Source of the DNA: Hyphomicrobium sp. NDB2Meth4
Lineage (GTDB): Bacteria > Pseudomonadota > Alphaproteobacteria > Rhizobiales > Hyphomicrobiaceae
Direction: 5' to 3'
Length of the DNA: 64,000 nucleotides
Assembly: GCF_900117445.1 (NCBI RefSeq)
Contig: NZ_FPEJ01000005.1
Span: 186,001-250,000, forward strand
The notes under the pieces are model-generated. The model saw nothing but the letters and a program-made list of their open reading frames with translations. It did no database searches and was not told the origin of the DNA. Of the stretch, positions 27,863 to 36,449 are shown piece by piece. The translations under genes and the position numbers were made by a program. The stretch's first letter is position 1, and each line of letters opens with the position of its first letter.

Positions 27863-29623
27863 TTACCGAACCTGATTGATGAGTTCGGCCCCGCGGACAA
27901 CGACGCGCGTGTTTGGCTCCAGCCCTGCCGTGATGCCAATGCGATCGGCGTCAATTGGCTCACTGGCTATGACGCGCTGCTCAAACCGTTCCGGTCCGGT
28001 GTGTGCCCACACCACCGATTGGCCATTGCCTGATCGGACCACGCTGGAGCGCGGCAACGGGATGGCCGCAATCGGCTCATCTACAGGTGCATGCACCGTG
28101 ACCGGCTCGCCGATGCTCAGCCCCGGATTTCTGCCCTTAATCTGAAAGCGCAGCGGCACAGCCTGCTGGCGCAGCGTGAGCCCTCGACCTGCAAAGCTTA
28201 ATTCTATTTTGTGTCCATCCGCTGTGGTGCCGATAGCTTCCTTATTATTCTTCTCGACTCCCGTAGCTGCTGCACTGTCGAACGCGAGTGCCTCAACCCA
28301 TAAACTGTCGGGATCAACGATCTGGAATAGCAGGGTCTGTGGTTCGACCACCTGACCGGATGCCGCATTAGCCTGCGCAATCACACCATCAGCCGGAGCG
28401 ATCAGCGCTTCCCGTTCAACAACTGGTTTGATCTGGTCGCGTCGCTTGCGCAGCGCGTCAAGCTCAATGCGGGCATCGATGACCTGACCTGCGGGTACTG
28501 CGTTGCCAGACAATGGCTCAATGCGGCGCAGTTTCGCTGCGGCGAGGGCGATTTGGCGATCGAGATCACCAGTCGTTTGACGGATATCGCTTTGATCAAC
28601 CAACTGCACGCTCGGAAGGAGATAGCCAAGAACATCGCCCGCCTTCACCCGGCTGCCGATTGCCGGAAATCCACCTTCCGGCGCTTCGATACGGCCTGCC
28701 AATAGAACCTGAACCAGACCGCTCTTGTTGGGATCGGGGATGACCTGACCAATCAGACGAACCGTTTTTTGTGCGGCACTTGCCGCTGCCGTCCGGACAG
28801 TCGTGACTTCCAAAAGTCGTTGCGTCGCCTTTGGAACGAAGACGGCCCCATCTTCCGTACGCCTAGCGGTTTCTCGAAGGTCGAGGAGGGCGATTCCGGC
28901 CAAAGTCGCGCCACTCGTGCTTCCATTCACCAGCATGACCGCCGCGAGAGCAACGCTGCTCATTGCGGCTATGCTGGCCAGCACCATACCCGCGCGACGC
29001 ACGGTGCCGCTGGATGTGAGTGCCACTAGTGCCAACAATAGCGTAAGCGCCACGGCGCCCGCAGGTAGCCACGCGGAGATCGAAGGAAACTGCGGCAACT
29101 CTGGCGCAATATGATCCCATAGACTGTTGTGCTGGTCGGCAGGTGCAGCCGCTGCGGGAACGGTCAGGCTTCCGATCAAGAGATCCGATCTCTCGCCCGA
29201 GGTGACCGCGAAGGTGAGATCGTAGCGCCCCGGCGTTTTGACCCATGGCGCATTTAGCTCATACAGTCCCTGCTTTTCGGTGGCTTTGGTCGTAGCGTTC
29301 CCGACGGTCACTTCGATCGCCGCCCCGGGGACAGGGGCGTTGGTCCAGAAGTCATTCACATAAAGAATAAGTCTGCCGTCACCAGCACCTGTAGGAATGC
29401 CGACGATCTCGAAAACTTCGGATGTCGCCTCGACGCGAGGGTTGGCATTCGTTTCAACAACAGGTCTTTCATCATGACTGTGATCCTCACCCCCGTGCGC
29501 TAAAGCGTCGGTTGATGAGAAGGATACGGCAAAGAGGGCGATCGAAGAAAAGAGCACCCTAGCGGCCCTGTTCCACCGCATCGATTTTGTTGTCGTTTTG
29601 CTCATCGCCGTATCCTCATTCAT
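27863..29623 (-). CDS. Large membrane fusion protein with N-terminal FixH/YtkA-like domain
   Basis: This 586-residue protein begins with a signal segment and [11 protein letters not shown] domain at about 65-155 resembles the FixH/YtkA fold ([36 protein letters not shown]). Two hydrophobic segments follow (about 185-235), and then a HlyD-type adaptor with lipoyl, hairpin and barrel parts. Most RND adaptors are shorter and lack the first domain, so this looks like a fusion of a YtkA-like helper with the adaptor. An internal ATG at 29605 (MSKTTTKS) is an alternative start. It partners the pump that follows. Confidence 0.85.
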   Translation of the reverse strand: MNEDTAMSKTTTKSMRWNRAARVLFSSIALFAVSFSSTDALAHGGEDHSHDERPVVETNANPRVEATSEVFEIVGIPTGAGDGRLILYVNDFWTNAPVPGAAIEVTVGNATTKATEKQGLYELNAPWVKTPGRYDLTFAVTSGERSDLLIGSLTVPAAAAPADQHNSLWDHIAPELPQFPSISAWLPAGAVALTLLLALVALTSSGTVRRAGMVLASIAAMSSVALAAVMLVNGSTSGATLAGIALLDLRETARRTEDGAVFVPKATQRLLEVTTVRTAAASAAQKTVRLIGQVIPDPNKSGLVQVLLAGRIEAPEGGFPAIGSRVKAGDVLGYLLPSVQLVDQSDIRQTTGDLDRQIALAAAKLRRIEPLSGNAVPAGQVIDARIELDALRKRRDQIKPVVEREALIAPADGVIAQANAASGQVVEPQTLLFQIVDPDSLWVEALAFDSAAATGVEKNNKEAIGTTADGHKIELSFAGRGLTLRQQAVPLRFQIKGRNPGLSIGEPVTVHAPVDEPIAAIPLPRSSVVRSGNGQSVVWAHTGPERFEQRVIASEPIDADRIGITAGLEPNTRVVVRGAELINQVR

Positions 29624-29642
29624 CGATCGTATTGTGCGGGCC

Positions 29643-30095
29643 TTACTTCGACTGCTTGGCGAGCCAGCCCTTCATAAAGGCGATCTCGGAGTCCTGTGCC
29701 TTGATGATGTCTTCAGCCAGTTTCTTCAGTTCCGGGTCCTTGCCGTATTTCAGAACGACCTTGGCCATGTCGATCGCGCCCTGGTGATGCGGGATCATCC
29801 CTTGGGCGAAATCCACATCGGGATTGCCGGTAAACGCCATTGTCATGTTCTTGTGCATCTTCTTGTTGACCTCGGCGAAAGCCTTGGAGGATTCGCTGCT
29901 GTCGGCCCCCATCGCTTTCGTGTCGTGCATGCCTTCCATTTTCATGTCTCTGTGGTCGTGCATGCACTTCATGTCCTGCATGCACTTCATTTCGTCCATG
30001 CCCTTCATGTCATGCTGGGATGCCGGGTCTTCTGCGCGCGCGGTGAGCGGGATAGCGAGCAGTGTGAGAGCGATAATTGTTGATAGCGTTTTCAT
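29643..30095 (-). CDS. Secreted DUF305 protein, Met/His-rich
   Basis: ATG 30095 gives a 150-residue product with signal peptide MKTLSTIIALTLLAIPLTARA. Residues 28-60 are rich in Met, His, Asp and Lys (HDMKGMDEMKCMQDMKCMHD), a pattern typical of periplasmic copper binders. The DUF305 domain follows with FAQGMIPHHQGAIDMAKVVL and KKLAEDIIKAQDSEIAFMKG. It is the first gene of the unit with the third RND pump, 19 bases upstream of the adaptor. The short Met repeats suggest copper or silver binding. Confidence 0.87.
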   Translation of the reverse strand: MKTLSTIIALTLLAIPLTARAEDPASQHDMKGMDEMKCMQDMKCMHDHRDMKMEGMHDTKAMGADSSESSKAFAEVNKKMHKNMTMAFTGNPDVDFAQGMIPHHQGAIDMAKVVLKYGKDPELKKLAEDIIKAQDSEIAFMKGWLAKQSK

Positions 30096-30349
30096 GGTTG
30101 TGGTCCTTACCTGTTTTTGGTTGCGGGTCATTGTGGTGAAGGAAGTCATCGCCACACACCCCGCTAGGTCCCGGAGAAATCCGGATGCTGGCGTCCAAGA
30201 TCGCTGCACATCACGCGCAAGGCCTCGGCATGACGCTTCATGCAGGGTCGCTGGTGTGCTCGCGTCTCACGGTGAGGATTGCAGCGCGGACAACGACAAT
30301 GCGTTGTCCAACCGCTAAGCGGCTCCGGCTAAGACTACGGAGCGGAGGA

Positions 30350-30799
30350 TCAGACCTTTGGTGGTCGATCGAGGCCGAAGATGAGATCGGGATACGGCCA
30401 GCCCAAAAGAGCTAGCTGAAAGCTTTTAGCTTCACGCTGGTTCAGGCCGTAAGGCTGCGTGGTGGTCATGCCCAATGAACAGCAATGACCGGCGCCGCAC
30501 GACGATGCACCCTGACAGCAGCATGATCCGGGTGTGCACCGGACGATGATCGTGCCGGACGATGGGTTTTCAACCGCGAAATCGGTAAGTCCGGATTTTT
30601 CCGAACTGTGAGCGCGCAAAAGAGGAACGGCGTGTTGCGACTTGGTCCGTGAATCTGAGGTTGGAGAATAGGAGGCTGAAGTCGGTGCGCCCGTAGGACC
30701 CGTGTGCGCGTGGCCAGCATGTGCAAACGCGGTCGTCGCCAGCCCCGCCATTAGGGCCAGCAGCGCAACGACGACTTTTATGGTGCGCACAACGTTCAA
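30350..30799 (-). CDS. Small secreted Cys/His protein
   Basis: This 149-residue protein has a signal peptide (VVVALLALMAGLATTAFAHA) followed by HAGHAHTGP. A Cys cluster lies near residues 88-108 (CTPGSCCCQGASSCGAGHCC). It ends PDLIFGLDRPPKV. It resembles other small secreted metal-cluster proteins in this window in its architecture and its C-terminal R-P-P, but not in sequence. It is followed by 254 bases without a gene before the DUF305 gene. Function is unknown; metal binding is likely. Confidence 0.7.
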   Translation of the reverse strand: MNVVRTIKVVVALLALMAGLATTAFAHAGHAHTGPTGAPTSASYSPTSDSRTKSQHAVPLLRAHSSEKSGLTDFAVENPSSGTIIVRCTPGSCCCQGASSCGAGHCCSLGMTTTQPYGLNQREAKSFQLALLGWPYPDLIFGLDRPPKV

Positions 30800-30882
30800 A
30801 ATCTAAACCTCAGTCTTCCTTATTCTATTCGCAAGAAACATGCTCAAGGTTACTGGCTTATGAACCCAAGTTCCCCAACCTT

Positions 30883-31158
30883 TTAGCGAACCGTTCTTGC
30901 CAACACGTCCATCAACTCAGCGACCTTCTGACGTTGCTCAGCCTTGTTGCCGCTCGCGATAGCATGCTCAACACAATGACCAACGTGATCTTTCAATACA
31001 GCTTCCTCAACCCGCCGCAGTGCTGCGCGCACGGCGGATATCTGGGTGATAATATCGATGCAGTAGCGCTTCTCATCGACCATCTTGGCGATGCCGCGCA
31101 CTTGCCCTTCGATCTTGCTCAAGCGCTTCAGGCAGATGTCTGACGTCTCTGATTCCAT
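30883..31158 (-). CDS. csoR: CsoR-family copper-sensing repressor
   Basis: This 91-residue, all-helical protein shows the CsoR/RcnR fold (LKRLSKIEGQVRGIAKMV). The Cu(I) ligands C33, H58 and C62 are spaced 25 and 4 residues apart, as in mycobacterial CsoR. An operator-like dyad sits between the -35 and -10 elements of its promoter. The ATG lies where transcription should begin, so the mRNA may be leaderless. It is divergent from the small Cys/His gene and copA, which it probably represses in the absence of copper. Confidence 0.9.
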   Translation of the reverse strand: MESETSDICLKRLSKIEGQVRGIAKMVDEKRYCIDIITQISAVRAALRRVEEAVLKDHVGHCVEHAIASGNKAEQRQKVAELMDVLARTVR

Positions 31159-31164
31159 GCTTGA

Positions 31165-31214
31165 CAGATACCCTAGCCGGGTATAGGTGTCAAGCTATAT
31201 ACCCCCATGGGGTA
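31165..31214. promoter_or_regulatory. CsoR operators and csoR promoter between divergent genes
   Basis: On the minus strand TTGACA (31193-31188) and TATCTG (31170-31165) are 17 bases apart and form the csoR promoter. Inside the spacer is the dyad TACCC-N5-GGGTA (31169-31183). A second near-palindrome, TACCCCCATGGGGTA, lies at 31200-31214 on the copA side. GC tracts of this kind flanked by TA are typical of CsoR operators. Two sites would let the repressor control both divergent units. Confidence 0.75.
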
Positions 31215-31301
31215 GGTGCATTCGTGTTATCAAGTGGAACGAGTGGCTGGGCTGCAACGTTGTTGCAATGCCCAAAAAAGTAATAAATGAAGGAGATCAC
31301 C

Positions 31302-31490
31302 ATGCCTTGCGCCAGTCATACCAAAGCCGCTGAAAATCATGAGGCCGCAGCCAAAGCACATCATGGGGCAGCGGAACTTCATGAAAAGGGCGACCATAAA
31401 GCGGCCCTCGTAAAATCCACAGACGCCAAGTGCTGCTGCGGGACCGCTCAAAAGGCGACCGATGACGCTCACGAAAAGAGCGCCATGTAG
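31302..31490 (+). CDS. Small Cys/His-rich protein of the copper operon
   Basis: ATG 31302 follows AAGGAG (31290-31295) at good spacing and gives 62 residues beginning MPCASHTKAAENHEAAAKAH. It has no signal peptide, so it is probably cytoplasmic. Seven His and several Cys, including the cluster KCCCGT, suggest a metal-binding or metallothionein-like protein. It lies between the CsoR operators and copA, 48 bases upstream of copA. Function is inferred from composition and place only. Confidence 0.75.
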   Translation: MPCASHTKAAENHEAAAKAHHGAAELHEKGDHKAALVKSTDAKCCCGTAQKATDDAHEKSAM

Positions 31491-31538
31491 GCGAGAACTT
31501 GACACGATTGCGGCGAAAGACCGGCTGAGTGAGACAAA

Positions 31539-33908
31539 ATGGAAAACCAAAAATCGTCGCAGAAACCCGATCATGGCGCACATGAGCATGATGAAGCGAG
31601 CAGCGATCAACGACCTGAATATCTGGTCAAAGACCCCGTCTGCGGCATGGATGTTGATCCCCATGCAGCCAAGTACACTGCAGCGCATGCAGGACAGCCG
31701 TATTATTTTTGCTCGGCTGGGTGCCACACCAAGTTTGTGGCGAACCCCATCAAGTATTTGGATAAGAACGCCGCCGACGATCATGCAGTCCCTGCAGGCA
31801 CGATCTACACCTGCCCGATGCATCCACAAATTCGTCAGATAGGCCCCGGCGCTTGCCCCATATGCGGGATGGCGCTGGAGCCAGAAATTGTAAGTTTGGA
31901 TTCAGGGCCAAATCCTGAGCTGGTCGATATGTCCCGGCGCTTCTGGATCGGGCTGGTGCTCACCATTCCCGTTCTCATTTTGGAGATGGGCGGGCACTTT
32001 GCCGGGCTGCATACGCTTATCGCGCCTCGCGCATCGAACTCGCTGCAGCTCATTCTGGCGACGCCCGTTGTGCTGTGGGCCGGATGGCCGTTCTTTGAAC
32101 GCGGCTGGGCTTCGCTGCGCTCCCGCAACCTCAACATGTTTACACTCATCGCCATGGGCACGGGTGTCGCCTGGATTTACAGCGTGGTGGCGACCCTTAT
32201 CCCTGAGTCATTTCCAGCCGCATTCCGAACGCTAGACGGGGCTGTGCCCGTTTACTTCGAGGCCGCTGCCGTCATCACGGTGCTGGTGCTCCTAGGGCAA
32301 GTCCTCGAACTCAAAGCCCGTGAAAGTACAGGCGGCGCAATCCGCGCATTGCTTGATCTCGCGCCTAAGACAGCTTGGCGCGTGTCAAAAACCGGCAGTG
32401 ACGAAGAGATTTCGCTCGACCAGATCGCTGTGGGCGAACTTCTGCGCGTCAGGCCCGGTGATAAGGTGCCTGTCGATGGCATTGTCGTTGAGGGACGCAG
32501 CACCATCGATGAATCGATGGTTACCGGCGAGTCGATGCCTGTCACCAAATCTGTCGGCGACAGCGTGATCGCAGGCACCATTAATCAATCCGGCAGTTTC
32601 GTCATGCGGGCCGACAAAATCGGCCGCGACACCATGCTGGCCCGCATCGTTCAGATGGTGGCGCAAGCGCAGCGAAGTCGCGCGCCCATTCAACGGCTCG
32701 CGGATCAGGTCTCGGGCTGGTTCGTGCCGCTCGTGATTGGCGTCGCAATTCTGGCATCCGCTGTCTGGGCAATCTGGGGACCAGAACCCAGCATGACCTA
32801 TGGGCTGATTGCGGCTGTGTCCGTTCTAATCATTGCGTGCCCTTGCGCCCTTGGACTTGCGACGCCGATGTCGATCATGGTTGCGGTCGGTCGCGGCGCG
32901 CAGACAGGCGTGCTGATCAAGAACGCAGAATCACTGGAGCGGCTGGAAAAGGTCGATACGATCGTCATCGACAAAACCGGCACGCTTACCGAAGGTAAAC
33001 CGAAAGTGGTGGCGGTGCGGACGGCGAGCGGCGTTTCTGAAGTTGACCTGTTACAACTTGCCGCCAGCCTTGAACGCATGAGCCAGCATCCGCTTGGTAC
33101 CGCAATCGTCGCCGCAGCGGAAGCCAAAGGCCTTGAGTTATTGACTGTCGAGAATTTTGATGCGCCCACCGGCAAAGGCGTGACTGGTGTCGTTGGCGGC
33201 AAGCGCACGGTGATCGGCAATGCGCGCATCATGAAGGACGCCGGAATCGACACGACGTCCTTGGATGGCGAAGCGGATCGGCTGCGCGAAGATGGCGCGA
33301 CCGTCATCTTTATTGCGCTCGATAACGCGCTCGCAGGCATTCTCGCTATTGCCGACCCGATCAAGTCCACGACGTCCGAAGCGTTGCAGGCGCTTAAAGC
33401 TGCGGGCCTCACCATCGTCATGCTGACTGGCGACAACAAAGTCACCGCTCAAGCGGTAGCTCGCAAGCTCGGCATCACCCAAGTGGAGGCGGAGGTGCTT
33501 CCCGAGGACAAGAGCCGCATCGTCGAACGGCTCAAAAGTAAGGGTCATGTCGTTGCGATGGCCGGAGACGGCGTCAATGATGCGCCTGCGCTTGCTGCGG
33601 CCGATGTTGGCATCGCCATGGGAACTGGTACCGACGTTGCCATCGAGAGTGCAGGCATCACGCTCGTCAAAGGCGATCTCACCGGCATCGTGCGCGCACG
33701 CCGCCTGTCGCAGGCCACCATGGGCAACATCCGGCAAAACCTGTTCTTTGCCTTTGTCTATAACGCGGCCGGCGTGCCGGTGGCGGCGGGTGTTCTCTAT
33801 CCTATCCTTGGTATTCTTCTTTCGCCCATCATCGCTGCGGCGGCTATGGCTCTGTCATCAGTGAGCGTAATCGCTAATGCGTTGCGACTTAGGGCGCTAC
33901 CATTGTGA
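31539..33908 (+). CDS. copA: Copper-translocating P1B-ATPase with YHS domain
   Basis: The 789-residue protein has an N-terminal YHS domain (about residues 31-75, [11 protein letters not shown]...[12 protein letters not shown]). A heavy-metal-binding domain with CPMHP and CPICGM follows at about 88-115. There are eight membrane helices, the Cu(I) channel motif [24 protein letters not shown] and [20 protein letters not shown]. It lacks the usual HMA domain. It exports Cu(I) (or Ag(I)) to the periplasm. It is preceded by csoR operators and followed with overlap by a CDF gene. Confidence 0.95.
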   Translation: MENQKSSQKPDHGAHEHDEASSDQRPEYLVKDPVCGMDVDPHAAKYTAAHAGQPYYFCSAGCHTKFVANPIKYLDKNAADDHAVPAGTIYTCPMHPQIRQIGPGACPICGMALEPEIVSLDSGPNPELVDMSRRFWIGLVLTIPVLILEMGGHFAGLHTLIAPRASNSLQLILATPVVLWAGWPFFERGWASLRSRNLNMFTLIAMGTGVAWIYSVVATLIPESFPAAFRTLDGAVPVYFEAAAVITVLVLLGQVLELKARESTGGAIRALLDLAPKTAWRVSKTGSDEEISLDQIAVGELLRVRPGDKVPVDGIVVEGRSTIDESMVTGESMPVTKSVGDSVIAGTINQSGSFVMRADKIGRDTMLARIVQMVAQAQRSRAPIQRLADQVSGWFVPLVIGVAILASAVWAIWGPEPSMTYGLIAAVSVLIIACPCALGLATPMSIMVAVGRGAQTGVLIKNAESLERLEKVDTIVIDKTGTLTEGKPKVVAVRTASGVSEVDLLQLAASLERMSQHPLGTAIVAAAEAKGLELLTVENFDAPTGKGVTGVVGGKRTVIGNARIMKDAGIDTTSLDGEADRLREDGATVIFIALDNALAGILAIADPIKSTTSEALQALKAAGLTIVMLTGDNKVTAQAVARKLGITQVEAEVLPEDKSRIVERLKSKGHVVAMAGDGVNDAPALAAADVGIAMGTGTDVAIESAGITLVKGDLTGIVRARRLSQATMGNIRQNLFFAFVYNAAGVPVAAGVLYPILGILLSPIIAAAAMALSSVSVIANALRLRALPL

Positions 33909-34975
33909 ATGTGCCGGAGTCAACTAAAGGGCGCCCCGGTCGACCGAGTTTGATGAGCACGCGAAAGAGCAGGTTTAGCAACATGGCAGAAGGCATGCAG
34001 ACGCAGTCACACGCTGGCCATGTCCCCGCGTCGGCTGATCGACGCGCACTCATCATCGCTGGTTGGCTGACCGGCATTTACTTTTTTGTGGAACTTTTCA
34101 TGGCGTATTGGAGCGGTTCAGTCGCCGTCCTCTCGGATGCCTTCCATACCTTTTCAGCCGTCGGCGGCGTACTGATAGCGCTCTTTGCGCAAAGGCTCAG
34201 CGAGCGAGAGGCGAGCCCGGAACAAACGTACGGCTGGGCGCGGGCCGAAATCATCGGAGCCCTCTTCAACGGCGTATTCCTGTTCCTGATGGCCGGCTAC
34301 GTGCTTTGGATGGGCGCTATGCGGCTCATGGAACCTGTCGAATTGCGCACCGGAGCGATGTTGCTCGCGGCTGCAGGCGGCATTGCGACGGAAGTGATCG
34401 CGTTGCGGCTCCTTTACGGCCGGCAGCGCGAGAACCTCAACATGCGCGGCGCTTTCTGGCACGTCGTCCAAACTTTCGTCGGGAGTATCATCATCATCAT
34501 CTCGGCGGCTGTCGTGTGGCTTACCGGATTCGTCGCTATCGATGCGCTGCTCGGTATGGCCTTCGGCCTCGTGCTGTTTTGGGCCTCCTGGCAGATACTC
34601 AAGGATTCCCTCGTGATCCTCTTGGAAAGCACTCCGGAGGGAGTCGATTTGGATGAAGCTGTCGCCATGATCCGCAAGCTGGCCGGCGTCATCGACGTGC
34701 ATCATGTCCACGCATGGAGCCTCACGCAGGGCCGCAATGTCTTCTCAGCCCACATCCGCGTCAACGATCTGGGCCGTGATGGCCAACGGGTGCTGAAGGA
34801 CGCGCACGACGTGCTCCGCGCGAAGTTCGGCATCTACTTTTCGACCCTGCAGGTCGAAGACGGTTGTCTGGATGAAGAGGATCGTGCCAAGGCGATCGAC
34901 GTCACGCGCGCCGATCACTCCTCCGCGGCCCACGCGAGCGCCAAGGTTTCAAAGCGGGAAAGCACGGATCGATGA
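33905..34975 (+). CDS. CDF-family protein with altered transport site
   Basis: This protein of up to 356 residues has six membrane helices and a CDF cytoplasmic domain ([30 protein letters not shown]). In helix 2 the motif is SDAFHTFSA, where the family has HxxxD. In helix 5 it is [13 protein letters not shown], where the family has a carboxylate x3 D. Thus both Asp residues of the transport site are replaced (by Ala and Thr) while the His residues remain. The GTG start overlaps the copA stop; ATGs at 33953 and 33983 are alternatives. Its stop overlaps the next gene, so all three are coupled. Confidence 0.88.
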   Translation: MNVPESTKGRPGRPSLMSTRKSRFSNMAEGMQTQSHAGHVPASADRRALIIAGWLTGIYFFVELFMAYWSGSVAVLSDAFHTFSAVGGVLIALFAQRLSEREASPEQTYGWARAEIIGALFNGVFLFLMAGYVLWMGAMRLMEPVELRTGAMLLAAAGGIATEVIALRLLYGRQRENLNMRGAFWHVVQTFVGSIIIIISAAVVWLTGFVAIDALLGMAFGLVLFWASWQILKDSLVILLESTPEGVDLDEAVAMIRKLAGVIDVHHVHAWSLTQGRNVFSAHIRVNDLGRDGQRVLKDAHDVLRAKFGIYFSTLQVEDGCLDEEDRAKAIDVTRADHSSAAHASAKVSKRESTDR

Positions 34976-36249
34976 ATCTGAGCCCGGACAGTCTGAACGC
35001 AGACTGCGCCTGTATCTCGCTGGATCGGCCTGCCTTGGGGCGCGCCCTTGAGTTCGAAGTGGGTGATGCGGAGTTCAGCCGACGGCTGGCAGAGACGCAT
35101 CCGACGCTGATCTCCAGCCTCCCCGTCTTCATTCGCGCCGAACATGCGACGCGAATGGCGCAGATTATCGAGGCCATTGAGGCGATCGCCAAGCTCCCGG
35201 CATACCGCCAGGCTGCGTTGGAATCGGCACCGGCTGCGGCACAGTTCGAGCCTGGCGCCATTGGCGTGCTTATGGGCTACGATTTTCATGTCGGACCTGG
35301 CGGGCCCAAGCTCATAGAGATTAACACGAATGCAGGAGGCGCGCTGATCAACGCTTTCGTGGCGCGCGCTCAGAAGGTGTGCTGCCCGGCGATCGAACGC
35401 GTCTTCCCAGGCCCGGTCGAGAGGCAGGATATCGGCGCCACCTTCCTAGAGAGTTTCCGCCAGGATTGGCGCCGGCAAAGGGGCGACGCCCCGCTCACTG
35501 CCGTTGCCATTGTCGATACGGACCCGCAAGCGCAGTATCTCTATCCAGAATTTGTACTCTTCGAGCGTCTGTTTAGGCGCCACGGCATGGCCTCGATCAT
35601 CGCTCCCCCTCAGGCCCTCGAACATCGCGGCGGGAGGCTATGGTGCGGCTCCCAGGCGATTGACCTCGTCTACAATCGGCTGACGGACTTCTCTCTGGAT
35701 GAGCCCGCCCACGCCGCACTGCGCACGGCGTATCTTTCCGATGATGTGGTGGTGACGCCGAACCCATGGTCGCACGCCATGTTCGCGGACAAGCGCAATC
35801 TTGTTCGCTTGACGGACGTGGAGACGCTGGAGCGGTGGGGCGTCGTTGAGAAGCTGAGGACCCTTGTTCGGAATGGGATACCCAAGACGGTGCTGGTCGT
35901 TCCCGGCCGTGCGGAAGAGCTTTGGACTATGCGCAGCAGACTTTTCTTCAAGCCGGCCGCCGGATTTGGCGGGAGAGCCGCCTATCGCGGAGACAAGATC
36001 ACGCGCCGCGTTTGGCAAAGTATTCTCGAGGGTGGCTATGTGGCCCAGGATCTGGTGCCGCCAAGCGGTCGGACCGTCATCGTCGATGGGCGGCGCGAGG
36101 TGATGAAGCTCGATATTCGCAACTACACCTACGACGGCAAAGTCCAGCTCGTGGCGGCCCGCCTTTATCAAGGTCAAACCACCAATTTTCGCACTCCTGG
36201 GGGCGGCTTCGCTCCGGTCGTCTGGCAGCGAGCGGGAGATTGCCGGTGA
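34972..36249 (+). CDS. ATP-grasp-like enzyme of the copper operon
   Basis: This 425-residue soluble protein overlaps the CDF gene by four bases. Near residue 115 it has KLIEINTNAGG, and near residue 325 it has FFKPAAGFGGRAAYRGDKI. A block with VMKLDIRNYTYDGKVQLVAA and TTNFRTPGGGFAPV follows. These look like the acidic metal-binding and Gly-rich nucleotide-binding elements of ATP-grasp ligases, in the permuted order known from circularly permuted ATP-grasp proteins. It would then form an amide or peptide bond; the substrate is unknown. A scrambled fragment of the same gene lies at 24099-24233. Confidence 0.7.
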   Translation: MNLSPDSLNADCACISLDRPALGRALEFEVGDAEFSRRLAETHPTLISSLPVFIRAEHATRMAQIIEAIEAIAKLPAYRQAALESAPAAAQFEPGAIGVLMGYDFHVGPGGPKLIEINTNAGGALINAFVARAQKVCCPAIERVFPGPVERQDIGATFLESFRQDWRRQRGDAPLTAVAIVDTDPQAQYLYPEFVLFERLFRRHGMASIIAPPQALEHRGGRLWCGSQAIDLVYNRLTDFSLDEPAHAALRTAYLSDDVVVTPNPWSHAMFADKRNLVRLTDVETLERWGVVEKLRTLVRNGIPKTVLVVPGRAEELWTMRSRLFFKPAAGFGGRAAYRGDKITRRVWQSILEGGYVAQDLVPPSGRTVIVDGRREVMKLDIRNYTYDGKVQLVAARLYQGQTTNFRTPGGGFAPVVWQRAGDCR

Positions 36250-36313
36250 TCCCTCTCAATGCTGTTAGCTGAGTGCGCGATCTCAGGCGAATGTCCGCAG
36301 ACTAAATTCTCAC

Positions 36314-36397
36314 TGCACAAAAACTCGGTCGTTTGCACAAAAAGTCCCACCTGACGGCACTAAATGTGCAAAGCCCCGCGGCCTTGCACAAATACGG
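36314..36397 (+). promoter_or_regulatory. TGCACAAA repeats upstream of repA
   Basis: TGCACAAAAACTC (36314-36326) and TGCACAAAAAGTC (36334-36346) are near-identical direct repeats whose starts are 20 bases (two helical turns) apart. A third TGCACAAATAC begins at 36385. They precede the replication gene and differ from the origin iterons. They could be a repressor or Rep autoregulation site. Confidence 0.5.
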
Positions 36398-36449
36398 GTT
36401 CAAGGTCTTGGACCGCGACCTCATCGAGGACGGGCGCCGTGCCAAGTAG
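36366..36449 (+). CDS. Possible leader peptide overlapping repA start
   Basis: A frame of 27 codons starting at GTG 36366 ends LHKYGFKVLDRDLIEDG then RRAK and stops at TAG 36447-36449, eleven bases inside repA. The sequence looks protein-like, and the overlap with the repA GTG at 36439 would allow translational coupling. The frame stays open upstream to 36306, so the true start is uncertain. No homologue is recognised. Confidence 0.35.
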   Translation: MQSPAALHKYGFKVLDRDLIEDGRRAK

